NCBI GenBank assembly: GCA_002418885.1 | Contig: DIEZ01000026.1 | Coordinates: 2,528-10,051 of the forward strand | Source: Syntrophaceae bacterium UBA5761 | GTDB lineage: Bacteria; Desulfobacterota; Syntrophia; Syntrophales; UBA4778 | Direction of reading: 5' to 3' | DNA: 7,524 nt | Part shown: piece after piece, positions 6,394 through 7,524 of the stretch | Position numbering within the stretch: position 1 is the first letter of the stretch | How the letters are laid out: each line of letters starts with the position of its first letter | The notes under the pieces: generated by a model | What the model saw: the letters and a program-made list of their open reading frames with translations, nothing else | Databases searched by the model: none | What the model was told of the DNA's origin: nothing | Made by a program: the position numbers and the translations under genes

Positions 6394-7356
6394 TCAACTT
6401 CGCGCCGTGAACTCGGAACTTTCGACTTCCCCGTCAAGTATCATCCGCACCCGCTCCACATCTTTCTTAATCTGCGTGACGAGCTCGTCGGGATTCTCGA
6501 ATTTTTTTTCGTCCCTGATCCTCTCGACGAACGACAGGCGGAGCTTCTTTCCGTAGAGGTGCCCGTTGAAATCGAGGATATGGGCTTCGACGGTCATCAT
6601 GCCCTGCTCAGAAAAGGTCGGGTTGAAGCCGATGTTCAGGGCCGCTTTGTAGCGGCGTCCCTCGAGGTCCGCATACACCGCATAGACACCCCGAGCCGGC
6701 ACCAGGAGTTTTTCCGCCTCGATGTTCGCCGTCGGAAATCCGATCGTGCTTCCCCGCCGGTCTCCTTCGACCACGTGTCCGCCGAGACTGTAAGGCCTTC
6801 CGAGGAGCCGGGCAGCAAGGGACACGTTCCCTTCGACAATGGCGTTCCTTACCCGTGTGCTGCTGACGACGCCGCCCTCCATCACGACGGCACCTATGAC
6901 CTCCACTCCGAACCCGCACTTCTCCCCTTGCGCCCTCAAGTAGTCCGGTTTTCCCTCCTTACCGCAACCGAAGGTGTAATCGTGGCCGATAAACACCATG
7001 ACGGGCCGAATTTTTCCGCAGACGACGTCCCGGGCGAATTCTTCCGCCGTAGTCTTCGAAAACTCGTTCGAAAACGCCACCACAATCACGGCGTCTACTC
7101 CCATGCCCGAAATAATTTCCAATTTTTCTTCCAGCGTCGTGATGAGATAGAAGCGCTCCCGTTCCGGGTGAAGAACCTGCTGCGGGTGCGGCTCAAAGGT
7201 CATCACGATCGATTTTGCATCCCTCCTTCTTGCCTCATCGACCACCCGTTTTATGATGGCCTGATGGGCGAGATGGACGCCGTCAAAGTTGCCGATGGTC
7301 ATGACCCCACCCCTTAGGTCATCCGGCACGCCATGCAAATCCTTGATAACTTTCAT
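6394..7356 (-). CDS. ribF: Bifunctional riboflavin kinase / FAD synthetase
   Basis: A 320-residue cytoplasmic enzyme that phosphorylates riboflavin to FMN and adenylates FMN to FAD. The N-terminal FAD synthetase domain (about 1-180) has the nucleotidyltransferase motif GNFDGVHLAHQ (22-32), FEPHPQQVL (54-62), FIGHDYTFG (122-130) and SSTRVR (165-170). The C-terminal kinase domain (about 185-305) has GHVVEGDRRGSTIGFPTANI (193-212) with the PTAN core, GVYAVYA (223-229), NIGFNPTF (241-248) and VEAHILDFNGHLYG (256-269), whose Glu257 is the expected catalytic base. The length is normal for the family. In the first motif Ala30 replaces the more usual Gly before the second His. I start at ATG 7356 because MKVIKDLHGVP is the usual kind of family N terminus, AGGA lies 7 bases upstream and a promoter sits just before it. 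A TTG at 7440 would add 28 residues but lies upstream of that promoter. The gene is convergent with the CsgG-like gene (55-base gap) and divergent from the tRNA-Leu. Confidence 0.97.
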   Translation of the reverse strand: MKVIKDLHGVPDDLRGGVMTIGNFDGVHLAHQAIIKRVVDEARRRDAKSIVMTFEPHPQQVLHPERERFYLITTLEEKLEIISGMGVDAVIVVAFSNEFSKTTAEEFARDVVCGKIRPVMVFIGHDYTFGCGKEGKPDYLRAQGEKCGFGVEVIGAVVMEGGVVSSTRVRNAIVEGNVSLAARLLGRPYSLGGHVVEGDRRGSTIGFPTANIEAEKLLVPARGVYAVYADLEGRRYKAALNIGFNPTFSEQGMMTVEAHILDFNGHLYGKKLRLSFVERIRDEKKFENPDELVTQIKKDVERVRMILDGEVESSEFTARS

Positions 7357-7363
7357 AGGCACA

Positions 7364-7367
7364 TCCT
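7364..7367 (-). promoter_or_regulatory. Ribosome binding site deciding the ribF start
   Basis: On the minus strand AGGA (TCCT on the plus strand) lies 7 bases before ATG 7356. The possible upstream starts in the same frame, ATG 7410 and TTG 7440, have no comparable site, which supports the 320-residue product. Confidence 0.7.
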
Positions 7368-7393
7368 GCGTTCTCGAGATATAAGGTAGCGGT

Positions 7394-7421
7394 AACATAA
7401 CACCATTCATAGGAATTTCAA
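7394..7421 (-). promoter_or_regulatory. Sigma-70-type promoter of ribF
   Basis: On the minus strand TTGAAA (7421-7416) and TATGTT (7399-7394) are separated by 16 bases, and a TG one base before the -10 element makes an extended -10. Transcription would begin near 7387, giving a leader of about 30 bases to ATG 7356 that contains the ribosome binding site. No room remains for an FMN riboswitch. Confidence 0.6.
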
Positions 7422-7433
7422 GAAGCTTTTTCC

Positions 7434-7463
7434 TTGACAACAGGCGGCAAAAACGAATAGATT
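7434..7463 (+). promoter_or_regulatory. Promoter of the tRNA-Leu gene
   Basis: A perfect -35 box TTGACA (7434-7439) is followed after 18 bases by TAGATT (7458-7463), four of six matches to the -10 consensus. Transcription would start near 7470, about 14 bases before the tRNA 5' end at 7484. The -35 box lies only 12 bases from the -35 box of the ribF promoter on the other strand. Confidence 0.65.
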
Positions 7464-7483
7464 ACAAACAAAGAATGCAATTT

Positions 7484-7524
7484 GCCGAAGTGGCGGAATT
7501 TGGTAGACGCGCTAGGTTCAGGGT
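7484..7524 (+). tRNA. tRNA-Leu (anticodon CAG), 5' half, cut by the window edge
   Basis: GCCGAAG (7484-7490) is the 5' acceptor strand. It is followed by T and G (positions 8-9), a D arm containing GGTAGAC as in leucine tRNAs, and the anticodon arm: stem CTAGG, then loop beginning TTCAGGG. The anticodon reads CAG, decoding CUG. The last visible base begins the 3' side of the anticodon stem; the long variable arm, T arm and 3' acceptor strand lie beyond the window. The gene is divergent from ribF and has its own promoter. Confidence 0.88.

Noticed and set aside
6559..7317. A 252-codon open frame on the plus strand.
   Set aside because: It is antisense to ribF, whose motifs are complete. The translation resembles no family and the frame is open because of the GC-rich codon pattern of the opposite strand.
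7357..7393. A possible FMN riboswitch before ribF.
   Set aside because: The leader from the likely promoter is only about 30 bases, far shorter than an FMN aptamer, and no conserved aptamer pieces are visible.
3161..7428. The 12-mer TTCAAGAAGCTT occurs at 3161-3172 and 7417-7428.
   Set aside because: A repeated 12-mer is expected by chance in 7.5 kb, and the two sites have nothing in common functionally.

Overview
The window looks like chromosomal DNA of a GC-rich, Gram-negative, probably free-living bacterium. A lipoprotein of the CsgG outer-membrane family and an exported FlgT-like protein point to a cell with an outer membrane. The gene content (a FAAL-type ligase fused to a PlsC-type acyltransferase, endonuclease V, a CsgG/FlgT pair) would suit a Desulfobacterota- or Nitrospirota-like lineage, but that is a guess from style, not from a marker gene. 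I see no phage, transposon, CRISPR or plasmid genes.

Layout. Positions 1-22 are the 3' end of a tRNA, followed by a strong intrinsic terminator at 49-91. A leader with a second inverted repeat and a run of nine G leads into a large plus-strand gene (260-3115). It encodes a three-part fusion: acyl carrier protein, fatty-acyl-AMP-ligase-like enzyme, and membrane lysophospholipid/glycerophosphate acyltransferase. Convergent to it lies endonuclease V (nfi, 3238-3915, minus). Then a two-gene plus-strand operon (4118-6338) encodes an exported FlgT-N-like protein and a CsgG-family lipoprotein whose C-terminal part resembles the FlgT C-terminal domain. As given, the lipoprotein gene is broken by two frame changes, both in G runs and both repaired by adding one G. 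Convergent to it is ribF (6394-7356, minus), the bifunctional riboflavin kinase/FAD synthetase. The window closes with the 5' half of a tRNA-Leu(CAG), divergent from ribF and with its own promoter.

How the genes work together. Most units are independent housekeeping functions: FAD supply, deaminated-DNA repair, translation. The fusion could in principle activate a free fatty acid, carry it on its own ACP domain and esterify it onto a membrane lipid precursor within one polypeptide. The FlgT-like/CsgG-like pair probably forms an envelope assembly that puts the domains of FlgT plus a CsgG core onto two proteins. No flagellar or curli genes are present beside it.

The tRNA end at the left edge has an acceptor strand exactly complementary to the acceptor strand of the tRNA-Leu at the right edge, so the block may lie between two related tRNA-Leu genes.
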